Part shown: in pieces, positions 36,389-45,002 of the stretch
Position numbering within the stretch: position 1 is the first letter of the stretch
Layout: every line of letters begins with the position of its first letter
Assembly: GCA_963813635.1 (NCBI GenBank)
Contig: CAWEZO010000011.1
Coordinates: 1 to 64,000 of the forward strand
Length of the DNA stretch: 64,000 nt
Direction of reading: 5' to 3'
Source of the DNA: JBBRZM01 sp963813635
GTDB taxonomy: Bacteria > Actinomycetota > Acidimicrobiia > IMCC26256 > JBBRZM01
Translations under genes and position numbers: made by a program
Notes under the pieces: generated by a model
What the model saw: the letters and a program-made list of their open reading frames with translations, nothing else
Databases searched by the model: none
Told to the model about the DNA's origin: nothing

Positions 36389-38098
36389 TCAGCGCCCGAG
36401 GGCTCGCGCCGCGCGGGTGGCGCGCGCGGGAAACGAGTCGGGCCGACCGCCGTTGCGTGCGAGCGCGTTCCACAGCGCCGATGCAACCGCTGCGAACACC
36501 GCATCGGAGCTACGCGGCAAAGGCGGCCCCGGCTCGTCGAGGATCGTCACCGTGATCGGAGGCGTGTCCTTCGCGCGGACGATGCCGAAGGAGCGGATCG
36601 TGAGATCGCGTACCTCGCCATCGGGTGCGATGGCCAGACCTTCCGTCAACACCCAGCCAAGTGCCATGTGGGACGCGCCGATGGCGTAGGAGCGAAGCAC
36701 CACGGGGTCGAGCGGGTCACCGGCCGCGACCCGCACTTCGATTCCCGTCACCGCGCCCGTGTCGCTCGCGACGGTCACACGGGCACCTGCGACCGCGCCG
36801 GCCCAGCTGGCCACACACGTGTCGAGCAAGACCGTGCCGGCGCGGTGGTCACGAAGCATCGCGTGCCGATCGACTCCCGCCTCGTGGAGCGCGCCTTCGA
36901 CCAACACGGCCCGTTCCGCGAGGCCGACCGCGCGGAGGTGCGATGCCGTTGGCGGGCCCGGAACGTCGGTCGTCGCCCAGCGCTCGTCGACGGTCAGCGC
37001 GTACGGCCAGTCGATCCGGGTGAGAAACGCACTCGCATCACCCGCAACGACCCCCCGCACAGTCACATTCGCGCCGTTGCACACTGCCGACGCGGCGATT
37101 GGTGGGCGCTTCGGTCCGAGACGCACGACGTCTTCGCGTGCGAGCACCACGCGTACCGCTCGACCATGACGGTCCCCGAGCTCGCGCGCGGCCTCGGTGA
37201 CGGACGACGCCTCCTTCCCGCCGAACGCGCCGCCATTCGCCAAAGGTGACGCCGGCTTTCCGCCGGGCTCGCACCACGACGCATCGGGCTCGAGATACGC
37301 CGGCTCCACCCAACTCGTCGCGAGCCGGACGCCGCCGGACGGTTGATCGGGCAATGGAAGCGGTGGCCGTTCGTCGATCGTCGTGCGCCGCCCTTGAACT
37401 TTCGCCGCGCGGGCGCGCGCCTCATGAAGCGATGGCGCGACGACCCATTGCAGGCCCGCGGCAGCTTCGCTGTCGACCTCGGCGTCCGGTGACGCGGGGA
37501 CCGCGACGAGCGCGTCGCGTGGCGCACAGTCGTCGGCGAAGCCGCCCGCACCGAGCGGCACGTCGCTCGCGACGCGTTGCGCCACGCCACCCTCCAGAGC
37601 TGCTCGCGCCGCCGCGGCATCGAGATCGCGGTCGGGCCGCGACGAGTTTCCCGGATTCTCGATGGCCTCGTAGATCGTCTGCCAGCCGGTGCACCGACAC
37701 AGATGCGCTGCCAGCGCGCGGTCGAGCGCCGCCCGCGCCTGCGGACCGTTCGTCAGGAGCGCCGCGGCGCGCATGACGATCCCCGGCGTGCAGAAGCCAC
37801 ATTGCGAACCCCCGCTCGCGACAAACGCCGAGGCAAGCCGGCCGCGCCGTTCGGGCTCGAGTCCTTCGAGCGTGGTGATCACCCGGCCTGAGACCCGCAG
37901 CGCGGGCGTGACGCAGGCGACGCGCGCGCTGCCATCGACCAGCACCGTGCAGCATCCGCATTGGCCCTGCGGGGCGCAGCCGTCCTTGGGTGAAAGAATG
38001 CCGAGCCGCTCCCGCAACACCGAGAGGAGCGACTCGCCGGCCGCGACTTCCACATCCACAGGCACGTCGTTGCAGATGAAGCTGACCCGACCAGACAT
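36389..38098 (-). CDS. Compact single-chain [2Fe-2S]-molybdenum hydroxylase (xanthine dehydrogenase family)
   Basis: 569 residues in one frame. Residues 1-~160 form a CoxS/XdhC-like small subunit with both cluster motifs: plant-type DGCAPQGQCGCCTVLVDG and the helical-domain pair CGFCTPG...CRCTG. Residues ~165-569 resemble the Mo-cofactor large subunit (GGFADDCAP, LANGGAFGGKEAS) but are ~400 instead of ~750 residues. The usual GVGE catalytic glutamate motif is not obvious; LDEPGPPLPRSSDAVF may occupy its place. No FAD subunit is adjacent. ATG at 38098 follows GGAGG by 5 nt. Substrate unknown, activity uncertain. Confidence 0.78.
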   Translation of the reverse strand: MSGRVSFICNDVPVDVEVAAGESLLSVLRERLGILSPKDGCAPQGQCGCCTVLVDGSARVACVTPALRVSGRVITTLEGLEPERRGRLASAFVASGGSQCGFCTPGIVMRAAALLTNGPQARAALDRALAAHLCRCTGWQTIYEAIENPGNSSRPDRDLDAAAARAALEGGVAQRVASDVPLGAGGFADDCAPRDALVAVPASPDAEVDSEAAAGLQWVVAPSLHEARARAAKVQGRRTTIDERPPLPLPDQPSGGVRLATSWVEPAYLEPDASWCEPGGKPASPLANGGAFGGKEASSVTEAARELGDRHGRAVRVVLAREDVVRLGPKRPPIAASAVCNGANVTVRGVVAGDASAFLTRIDWPYALTVDERWATTDVPGPPTASHLRAVGLAERAVLVEGALHEAGVDRHAMLRDHRAGTVLLDTCVASWAGAVAGARVTVASDTGAVTGIEVRVAAGDPLDPVVLRSYAIGASHMALGWVLTEGLAIAPDGEVRDLTIRSFGIVRAKDTPPITVTILDEPGPPLPRSSDAVFAAVASALWNALARNGGRPDSFPARATRAARALGR

Positions 38099-38126
38099 CG
38101 CAACCTCCGGAAGGCAGGATAGGAGC

Positions 38127-38984
38127 GTGCCCGATCTCCCGATGAGTCGACGCTCGTTCCTCGTCGCGGCCGGCGGCGCCGTGACGCTCGCCGCGTGCGG
38201 CGGTGGAAGCGCAACGCGCGCGCGTCGCTCGACTCCACAGGCGAAGGGGCTCAGCGCCGGGCTGCTCGCCACTGACCTCTACGCATCCCCGCAACCACAA
38301 CGGTTCGCGTTCGCGCTGCGCCAGGGCGCCGAGTTCGCGTCCGGCCCTCCCGCCCGCATCGCGTTTCAGCCCCCCAACGGCACCCTCAGCACGTTTCAGG
38401 ACACGGTGCTGCACGCCAACGGCCTGCCCGAGAACCGGGGCGTGTACACAGCACCCGTCGTGCTCGCCACTGCGGGCACCTGGGGCGCGGCGGTGGAGGT
38501 CAACGGCAAGGCCGCGCCAATCGCCTTCATGGTCGCGGCCACAACCGACGTGCCCATCCCCGGCACCCCTGCCCCGCGCGCGGCCTCACCGACACATGCC
38601 GACACGCTGGGCGTCGACCCGATCTGCACGCGAGTGCCGGAGTGCCCGCTGCACACCGTGTCCCTCGACACGGTGATCGGCGCGGGCAAGCCGGTGGCCG
38701 TGATGTTCGCGACGCCGGCACGCTGCCAGTCACGATACTGCGGACCCGTTCTCGACGACCTCCTCACGATCACCGGCGCCTACGCGGACCGCATCACCTT
38801 CGTGCACGTCGAGATATACAAGAGCGATACCGGCACCGAGCTCGTGCCGACCGTCGACGCCTGGCACCTCGCCAGCGAGCCGTGGCTGTTCGGCGTCAAC
38901 GCGCAGGGCACAGTCGTGTCGCGACTCGACGGGGCGTTCGGCAGCGACGAGATGAAGACGCTGCTCGACGCGCTCGTCGTCTGA
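38127..38984 (+). CDS. Thioredoxin-like lipoprotein with Tat-type signal
   Basis: 285 residues. The signal MSRRSFLVAAGGAVTLAAC carries both a twin-arginine motif and a lipobox. A middle beta domain (~40-150) precedes a thioredoxin-fold domain with the cysteine pair FATPARCQSRYCGPVLDD (CxxxxC). Likely an extracytoplasmic thiol or cytochrome-maturation-like factor. GTG at 38127 follows AGGAG closely; ATG at 38142 is an alternative. Its start is only 28 bp from the divergent molybdenum hydroxylase start, suggesting shared control. Confidence 0.8.
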   Translation: MPDLPMSRRSFLVAAGGAVTLAACGGGSATRARRSTPQAKGLSAGLLATDLYASPQPQRFAFALRQGAEFASGPPARIAFQPPNGTLSTFQDTVLHANGLPENRGVYTAPVVLATAGTWGAAVEVNGKAAPIAFMVAATTDVPIPGTPAPRAASPTHADTLGVDPICTRVPECPLHTVSLDTVIGAGKPVAVMFATPARCQSRYCGPVLDDLLTITGAYADRITFVHVEIYKSDTGTELVPTVDAWHLASEPWLFGVNAQGTVVSRLDGAFGSDEMKTLLDALVV

Positions 38985-38985
38985 G

Positions 38986-40098
38986 CTAGCCGCGCAGCGC
39001 GGTCGCCATGCGCTGATCGACCTTCTGCACGATCGCGTTGCGATCCGCGTCGGATATCGGGGCACCGGTCGAGCGGAACACCAGCTGCTCGACTGCACGA
39101 CCGTGGCGTATCACGACGTCGTCGACGGTGACGCCGTTCTGCACAACCCGGAACGCGTGGACTTCGTCACCGAGCTTCGGCGCCGCGAGCGGGCTGACCG
39201 CGAGTGCCGCCTCGCCCCGCGGACCGGCGACGACCTCACCAACGGCCGCGGGATAGCACGTACCGCCCGCCACGCGCATGAACGCCTGGGCGTGTGCCGG
39301 GTCCGCCTGCACGGTCACGTCGGAGACCAGCGAATTGGTGCCGGTCTCGTCGTTGTGCGTGACGCTCGTATGGTCACCGTTGGCACCCACCAGCTTCGCC
39401 TCGGCCGGCGTTTGACAGTGCCGGACCTGGCCAAGCAGATCGAACTGCGGCGCCGGACCCTGCGACGCGCGTCTGACCTCGACCGACCAGTTCGCCGGAA
39501 CGTCGTCGAGCGACGCGACCATCGCCGCCGCCGTGGAGCTCCGACCCGCCTGCGATGCAGGGCCTGAGCTGCCGCCGCCGAGCATGCTCATGGCGAAGAT
39601 CACCGCCGCGCCGGCCGCGACCACGATGATGACGATGATCAGGATCAAGCTCTGGCGGCTGACGGCGTCGCGCTTGAGGACGCGGGTGGCGGGCTGCGCG
39701 GTGTCCGGCGGAGCGGCAGGACGAGGAGCCTTGATGATCATCGACGAATCGCGAGCCGGCCTCGCACCCGGCGCGTTCGGCGGCCCGGTCGGCGGCCCGG
39801 TCGGCGGTGCGGGGGCTGCCGACGGAACCGCGGCACTCGGCGGTGCGGAGGCTGCCGACGGAACCGCGGCACTCGGCGGTGCGGAGGCTGCCGACGGAAC
39901 CGCGGCACTCGGCGGTGCGGAGGCTGCCGACGGAGGCGCCGGCACGATGGGCGCATCCGGAGCTGCGGGAGGCGCGTCGAAGGACAGTTCCACCGTTTCC
40001 AACTCGGGTCCCGGCAGGCGGCTATGACAGAGCCAGCACTCGCGATCTCCGACATGGACATACGTGTCGCATGACGGACACCGCATGCTCACGCTCAT
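38986..40098 (-). CDS. Zinc-ribbon protein with Ala/Pro repeat and single membrane helix
   Basis: 370 residues. The N-terminal zinc ribbon (CPSCDTYVHVGDRECWLCH) is followed by a Pro/Ala/Ser linker containing a 12-residue unit repeated three times (ASAPPSAAVPSA). One helix (LILIIVIIVVAAGAAVIFAM) leads into an extracytoplasmic domain of ~170 residues with two cysteines, similar in layout to PknH-type sensor domains. Role unknown; the topology suggests coupling a cytosolic zinc ribbon to an external sensor. Confidence 0.7.
   Translation of the reverse strand: MSVSMRCPSCDTYVHVGDRECWLCHSRLPGPELETVELSFDAPPAAPDAPIVPAPPSAASAPPSAAVPSAASAPPSAAVPSAASAPPSAAVPSAAPAPPTGPPTGPPNAPGARPARDSSMIIKAPRPAAPPDTAQPATRVLKRDAVSRQSLILIIVIIVVAAGAAVIFAMSMLGGGSSGPASQAGRSSTAAAMVASLDDVPANWSVEVRRASQGPAPQFDLLGQVRHCQTPAEAKLVGANGDHTSVTHNDETGTNSLVSDVTVQADPAHAQAFMRVAGGTCYPAAVGEVVAGPRGEAALAVSPLAAPKLGDEVHAFRVVQNGVTVDDVVIRHGRAVEQLVFRSTGAPISDADRNAIVQKVDQRMATALRG
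39815..39934. repeat. 36-bp in-frame tandem repeat within the zinc-ribbon gene
   Basis: Three full 36-bp units start at 39815, 39851 and 39887, with a partial fourth at 39923. Each encodes the same 12 residues. The copies are identical at the DNA level, implying recent expansion and likely length variation between strains. Confidence 0.92.
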
Positions 40099-40181
40099 CG
40101 TCCCTGCCTGGCTTTCCGAGATCCGGTCCGAAGTGTACCAGAATGCGGCTTTGTCCGTTCACCACCGGACGGTGGACGCGT

Positions 40182-40529
40182 TCAGGAAAACGACTGTCCG
40201 CAGCCGCAGCTGCGCTCGGCGTTGGGGTTCGTCACGGCAAACCCCGCGCCCTGGAGGCCGTCCTTGTAATCGAGCGACGCGCCGCCGAGATGCTGCACGC
40301 TCGCGGGGTCGATGACCACCTTGACGCCGCTCTGCTCGGTGACCACATCGTCGGCAGCGACATCGGTGTCGAAGAACATCTCGTAGCTGAGACCCGAGCA
40401 GCCGCCTGGACGCACGGCCACACGCAGCACGAGGTCGGTGTTGTCTTCAGCCTCGAGCAGGCTCTTCACCTTGGCCGTGGCCGCGTCGGTGAGCGTGAAC
40501 ACGGTGCTGGCGTCTTGCACTTGGAACAT
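40182..40529 (-). CDS. A-type iron-sulfur carrier protein (IscA/ErpA/HesB)
   Basis: 115 residues with the three conserved cysteines: VRPGGCSGLSYEMFF and the C-terminal CGCGQSFS. It delivers Fe-S clusters to apoproteins. All three are Cys codons, so it is not one of the HesB-like selenoproteins. A SufR-like regulator lies 24 bp upstream on the same strand and Mrp is divergent beyond it, forming a Fe-S module. Confidence 0.93.
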   Translation of the reverse strand: MFQVQDASTVFTLTDAATAKVKSLLEAEDNTDLVLRVAVRPGGCSGLSYEMFFDTDVAADDVVTEQSGVKVVIDPASVQHLGGASLDYKDGLQGAGFAVTNPNAERSCGCGQSFS

Positions 40530-40553
40530 GTGGTCCTCCGGACGTTTCAGGTC

Positions 40554-41243
40554 TTAAGCGTAGTCAACAGCCACCGTCACGTGGCACGGCTCCGGGTCGT
40601 ACAACGTGGCGAACTCCTCGACTGTTCCCCCGCCGACCTGGTCGACCACCCCTTCGCAGAGGCCACGATGCAGGTGGCACACCAGCTCGGGATAGGCCTC
40701 GGCCAGCTCCCGGAAGGGGCAATGGAGGAACTCGATGCGGGCACCGCCCCCCTCGCCGGCGGCCGCAGTGGGCTCCGACCCTGGTTGTGAGGGCTCCGTC
40801 GCAGGCTCGAACCCCAGCTTCGTGAGCTCGTTCTCGAGCGCACGCAAACAGCTGCGACTGCGGGTACGTCGACCCGCCTCGGCGCCCCACGCGTAGCCCG
40901 TATCGGCGGCGTCGTCTCCGTCGGCACCGATACGCTCGGCCATCGCGGCAAGCAGCCCGGCAAGCAAGGCGTGCGCGGGTGGATCGAAGCCGAGTCCCGG
41001 CGTGCCGGCGGCGAGAAAATAGAGGTGCTGAGGCCGCCCGACTGTGCCGCGGTGCACCGCCTCCACATCGACGAGCCCGGCCTCGCGGAGCCGCTCGAGG
41101 TGCAGACGGACGGTGTTGGCATGGAGCCCGAGCCGATCGGCGAGCTCCTGGGCGGAGAGCGCAGCGGTGGAACCCGCAAGCTCTCGGTACATCGCGAAGC
41201 GCGTCTCGTCCCCGAGCGCCTTCATCAAGGTCAACGGATCCAT
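40554..41243 (-). CDS. SufR-like Fe-S-sensing winged-helix repressor
   Basis: ~229 residues. The N-terminal winged helix (1-~75) reads LSAQELADRLGLHANTVRLH with LERLREAGLVDV. The C-terminal part has cysteines in LHCPFRELAEAYPELVCHLH, RGLCEGV and EPCHV, resembling the cluster-binding arrangement of SufR. It lies in the A-type carrier/Mrp cluster, matching a repressor of Fe-S biogenesis. ATG at 41243 starts MDPLTLMKALGDETRF; no clear ribosome site, so possibly leaderless. Generic ArsR-type regulation is the alternative. Confidence 0.8.
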   Translation of the reverse strand: MDPLTLMKALGDETRFAMYRELAGSTAALSAQELADRLGLHANTVRLHLERLREAGLVDVEAVHRGTVGRPQHLYFLAAGTPGLGFDPPAHALLAGLLAAMAERIGADGDDAADTGYAWGAEAGRRTRSRSCLRALENELTKLGFEPATEPSQPGSEPTAAAGEGGGARIEFLHCPFRELAEAYPELVCHLHRGLCEGVVDQVGGGTVEEFATLYDPEPCHVTVAVDYA

Positions 41244-41251
41244 AATCGAAA

Positions 41252-41285
41252 CTTGAAGGTACCGCCGATCCGGCATATTTTCAAG
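41252..41285. promoter_or_regulatory. Inverted repeat between sufR-like and mrp genes
   Basis: CTTGAA at 41252 and TTCAAG at 41280 are 22 nt apart in the 104-bp divergent spacer, 9 nt upstream of the regulator start. Possible autoregulatory operator; short arms make chance occurrence quite likely. Confidence 0.25.
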
Positions 41286-41347
41286 GCGGAGCCTGTTTTT
41301 ATTGAGGTGCGGCGCCGAAGTCGCCGCCACTCGCGCTCGAGGAGCTC

Positions 41348-42601
41348 ATGGACCCGACCATCGAACACATCGATCCCGACGATCCCGAGGCGCCCGCACG
41401 CGTCTCCGGACCGCCGCCGTCCGGGGAGCAGGTCATGCGCATGCTCGAGGGCGTCGAAGATCCCGAGCTGCACGCGAGCATCGTCGAGCTCGGCATGGTG
41501 TCCGACGTCAAGGTCGACAGCGACGGCGCCGTCGCGGTCAAAGTCGCGCTCACGACCGCGGGCTGCCCGTTGCGGAGCCAGATCCAAAAGGACGTGGAGT
41601 CGAAGGTACGCGGCTTGCCCGGTGTCAGCGCCGTCTCCGTCGAGTACGGCGAGATGACGGCCGAGCAGCGCAGCGCCACCATGCAGCGCGCGCGCTGGAA
41701 CGCACGCGAGAACGCACCGGACACCGAGATCCAGTCCAGTACACGCGTCCTCGCGATTGCGAGCGGGAAGGGTGGTGTCGGCAAGTCGTCGGTCACAGTG
41801 AACCTTGCGGTCGCGCTCGCCGCGCAGGGCCGCTCGATCGGCGTGCTCGACGCCGACATCTGGGGCTTCAGCGTGCCGCGGATGCTGGGCGTCGAAGGAC
41901 GGCTCGGCGGCACCGGCGGCAAGATCGAGCCCAACGTGGTCGAGGTACCCAACCTCGACGATCCCGCCGCCCCCGCGGGCACGGTCAAGGTCGTGTCGAT
42001 GGGCTTCCTCGTCGACGACGAGAGCACCGCGCTGATGTGGCGCGGCTTGATCCTGTCGAAAGCCCTCGAGCAGTTCCTGACCGACGTGCGCTGGGGCGAG
42101 CTCGATTACCTCTTGATCGACATGCCGCCGGGCACCGGCGATATCCAGATGGCACTCTCCCGGCTGCTGCCGCGGACTGAGCTGCTCGTCGTCACCACTC
42201 CCGCGCTCGCGGCCCAGAAGGTCGCGACACGTGTCGCCGACATGGCGCGCCGCAGCTACCTGAAGGTGACGGGCGTGGTCGAGAACATGAGCGAGTTCGT
42301 CGCGCCCGACGGCTCTCGACACCCGATCTTCGGTGTGGGCGGTGGCGATGCGCTCGCACGCGAGATCGGCGCGCCACTCGTGGGCCGAGTCCCGATCGAG
42401 GCCAACGTATCGCGCGGCGGCGACACCGGCCGGCCCGCAGTGCTCGACCATCCCGACAGCGCGGCCGGTCTCGAGTTCCGGCGAATCGCCCGGAGGATCG
42501 TCGACGAGCTGTTGCCGCCGGTGGAGATGGCGGGATGCACCGCTCGCATCTTCGAGATCGCGGCTGCCGGCCTCGCGGAGAAGGACGCGGCGCGCTCCTG
42601 A
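41348..42601 (+). CDS. Mrp/ApbC-type P-loop ATPase, iron-sulfur carrier
   Basis: 417 residues. An N-terminal DUF59/MIP18 domain (~25-105: LEGVEDPELHASIVELGMV) is followed by a P-loop ATPase with SGKGGVGKSSVTVNLAVAL, DADIWGFSVPRMLG and LLIDMPPGTGD. The CxxC seen in many Mrp proteins is replaced by VAPDGSRHPIFG, as in other actinobacteria. Carries or transfers Fe-S clusters. Divergent from the SufR-like gene. Confidence 0.93.
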   Translation: MDPTIEHIDPDDPEAPARVSGPPPSGEQVMRMLEGVEDPELHASIVELGMVSDVKVDSDGAVAVKVALTTAGCPLRSQIQKDVESKVRGLPGVSAVSVEYGEMTAEQRSATMQRARWNARENAPDTEIQSSTRVLAIASGKGGVGKSSVTVNLAVALAAQGRSIGVLDADIWGFSVPRMLGVEGRLGGTGGKIEPNVVEVPNLDDPAAPAGTVKVVSMGFLVDDESTALMWRGLILSKALEQFLTDVRWGELDYLLIDMPPGTGDIQMALSRLLPRTELLVVTTPALAAQKVATRVADMARRSYLKVTGVVENMSEFVAPDGSRHPIFGVGGGDALAREIGAPLVGRVPIEANVSRGGDTGRPAVLDHPDSAAGLEFRRIARRIVDELLPPVEMAGCTARIFEIAAAGLAEKDAARS

Positions 42602-42614
42602 ACGTCAGTCGTCG

Positions 42615-42629
42615 AGGCGCATCGCGCCT
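42615..42629. terminator. Small hairpin between convergent mrp and MBL genes
   Basis: AGGCGC-ATC-GCGCCT lies in the 40-bp space where two genes converge. Position favours a terminator; the stem is only 6 bp and no T-run follows. Confidence 0.3.
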
Positions 42630-42641
42630 TGCGCAGACTCA

Positions 42642-43469
42642 CTAGGCGAGCTTCCAGGACGACTTGGCGTCGCGCCCGGTCACCTTTCCCTGCCCCCGCA
42701 GCTTCACCAGGTGCGCGTAGACCTGCCAGCTCGCCGGTTCTCGGAGCGCGGCGGGCGCGTCGGCGTAGATCCGCTGCACGATCTCGTCGACCTTTGCGGG
42801 ACCGGTGTTGAGCACCTTGAGAATCTGGCGCTCGCGACTGGCGCGGTGCTTGAGGTAGTCGTCGATGACGGCCTTCGGCTCCTCGATCACGTCGCCGTGG
42901 CCGGGACAGATCCGTGCGAGCCGCCGCACCTTCTTGAGCCGGTTGAGCGTTTGCAGGTACTCGGCCATGTCGCCGCCGCGTTGCGGTGAGATCACCGAGT
43001 ACATCCCCTCGAGAATCGTGTCACCCGTGAACAGCACACGCTCCTCTTCCAGGAGGAAGCAGAGGTGGTTGGGCGTGTGTCCGGGCGTGTGAAGCGCTTC
43101 GAGGCCCCACTCGGTACCGTCGATCACCTCGCCGTCGGCAATCGTGCGGTCGACGTGGCCGTACGGCTCACGCTTCGAGAACGCGAGCACTTCGGCGCCA
43201 GTCGCCTTCACCAAGCGGCGCGTGCCGGGCGAGTGATCCGGATGCGTGTGGGTGAGCAGCACCCAACGCACGCGCTCCTTCATGGACGCGCCGACGATCG
43301 CCTCGATGTGGCGCTTGTCGTCGGGACCGGGGTCGATCACCGCCACTTCGTCGATGCCGACGAGATATGTGTTGGTGCCGGGGCCGGTCATGGGATTCGC
43401 GTTGGGTGCCACGATCCGGCGCACGAGCGGCGACAGCGCGCTCGGAACACCCGGTGTGAGGTCGGGCAT
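42642..43469 (-). CDS. MBL-fold metallo-hydrolase (LACTB2-like)
   Basis: 275 residues with the metal site THTHPDHSPG, a later GHTPNHLCFLL and GDTI, and the CPGHGDVI histidine. The C-terminal winged-helix-like tail (IYADAPAALREPASWQVYAH) is typical of the LACTB2/endoribonuclease-like group. Hydrolase of unknown substrate, possibly RNA or thioester. ATG at 43469. Confidence 0.88.
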   Translation of the reverse strand: MPDLTPGVPSALSPLVRRIVAPNANPMTGPGTNTYLVGIDEVAVIDPGPDDKRHIEAIVGASMKERVRWVLLTHTHPDHSPGTRRLVKATGAEVLAFSKREPYGHVDRTIADGEVIDGTEWGLEALHTPGHTPNHLCFLLEEERVLFTGDTILEGMYSVISPQRGGDMAEYLQTLNRLKKVRRLARICPGHGDVIEEPKAVIDDYLKHRASRERQILKVLNTGPAKVDEIVQRIYADAPAALREPASWQVYAHLVKLRGQGKVTGRDAKSSWKLA

Positions 43470-43634
43470 CAGGTACCCCCTTCGCGCCGGGTCACGAACG
43501 GCGACCTGCGCGTGAAGGCCGAGCCCGGCGCGACAGCGATAAAGGAAGAGGAGAGACGGCGGTGCACGACTCTCTATTCTACGTGGCTCCGCGGGGCCGC
43601 CCCTTTCGTCATTGCCGAGCCCTACGCTGCAGCG

Positions 43635-45002
43635 ATGGACCAGCGACGAGGGCTGCCGGCGGTCAGCGAGGTGCTCACGTCGCTCGACGGACTGCCACAT
43701 GACCTCCTCTCGACCTGCGCGCGAGATGCCGTTGCCGCCGCCCGCATGAGGGTGGAAGCCGGTGAAGAGGTCACCACCGAGGAAGTGGTCGAAGACGCGC
43801 GCGTTCGCGCCCGTCGAGTCAGCACGGCGCTGTTGCGCCCTGTCATCAACGCGACCGGCGTGCTGTTGCACACCAACCTGGGCCGCGCCCCGCTTGGCGA
43901 GGATGCGCTCGACGCCGTCTATCAGGTGGGCTCCCGATATTCCAATCTCGAGTACCGGCTCGATGCCGGCGAGCGCGGGTCGCGACACGAGCATGCCGGC
44001 ACGCTGCTGGCCCAGGCGTGCGGTGCAGAGGCCGCAGTCGTCGTCAACAACAACGCCGCTGCGGTGCTGCTCTCGCTCGGCGCGCTCGCGCGTGGTCGTG
44101 AGGTCGTGGTGTCGCGAGGGGAGCTCGTGGAGATCGGCGGCGGGTTCCGGGTGCCCGAGATCATGGCGGAGTCGGGCTGCCGGCTCGTCGAGGTGGGCAC
44201 CACCAATCGCACGCGCCTGGCCGACTATGCCGCCGCGATCAGCCCCGCCACCGCGCTGGTGCTCAAAGTGCACGCGTCGAACTATCGAATGGTCGGCTTC
44301 GTCGAGAGCACGCCGGTCGCGCAGTTGGCGACGCTCGGGCCACCGGTCATGGTCGACGCGGGTTCGGGTCTGCTCGACGCGACGACACCCTGGCTTCCCG
44401 TGCGCCCCGACTGGCTGCGCGACGAGCCCGGCGTGCGCCAGGCGATCGAGGACGCGCCCGACAGCGTTGTCACCTTCTCCGGCGACAAGCTCCTCGGTGG
44501 ACCGCAGGCCGGCATCATCGTCGGACGGTCGAGTCACATCGCCGCCATCGCCGCACATCCGTTGGCGCGCGCGATGCGAGCCGACAAGATGACGCTGGCC
44601 GCGCTGCAATCCGTCGCGCTCACCTACCTGTCGGGCGATGCGACCTCGATCCCGCTGTGGCAGATGGCGCTCACGCCACGGCGTGAGCTGGAAGCGAGAG
44701 CCGAGGCGATCGCGACCCGGGTCGGCTTCGCGAAGGTGCTCGACACCGAAGCGGCCGCCGGTGGTGGCTCGCTCCCAGGGCTCACCATCCCGTCGGTGAG
44801 CGTCGCCATACAGACCGCCGGCCCGGCGGCTGCGCTCGCCGCGTTGCGCAACCACGGCATCGTCGCGCGGGTGGCCGACAACGCCGTCGTGTGCGACCTG
44901 CGCAGCGTGCATCCCGACGATGACAACGCGCTGGGCGACGCACTCCACCGGGTGGCATCGACCGCGTGTGCGGCGACACCGCCCGAGCGCGAGCTGAAGT
45001 AA
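43635..45002 (+). CDS. selA: L-seryl-tRNA(Sec) selenium transferase
   Basis: 455 residues, PLP enzyme converting Ser-tRNA(Sec) to Sec-tRNA(Sec). It has the family hallmarks PVINATGVLLHTNLGRAPLG, NNNAAAVLLSLGALARG, the substrate loop EIGGGFRVPEIM and the PLP-lysine motif TFSGDKLLGGPQAGIIVG. ATG at 43635 was chosen by alignment with the N-terminal segment (RRGLPAVSEVLTSLDGLP). Intact. Overlaps selB by one base (TAATG). With selB and tRNA-Sec it completes most of the Sec pathway; selD is not in the window. Confidence 0.96.
   Translation: MDQRRGLPAVSEVLTSLDGLPHDLLSTCARDAVAAARMRVEAGEEVTTEEVVEDARVRARRVSTALLRPVINATGVLLHTNLGRAPLGEDALDAVYQVGSRYSNLEYRLDAGERGSRHEHAGTLLAQACGAEAAVVVNNNAAAVLLSLGALARGREVVVSRGELVEIGGGFRVPEIMAESGCRLVEVGTTNRTRLADYAAAISPATALVLKVHASNYRMVGFVESTPVAQLATLGPPVMVDAGSGLLDATTPWLPVRPDWLRDEPGVRQAIEDAPDSVVTFSGDKLLGGPQAGIIVGRSSHIAAIAAHPLARAMRADKMTLAALQSVALTYLSGDATSIPLWQMALTPRRELEARAEAIATRVGFAKVLDTEAAAGGGSLPGLTIPSVSVAIQTAGPAAALAALRNHGIVARVADNAVVCDLRSVHPDDDNALGDALHRVASTACAATPPERELK

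Noticed and set aside
40182..40529. HesB-like selenoprotein
   Set aside because: All three ligand positions are ordinary cysteine codons and the frame has no internal TGA.
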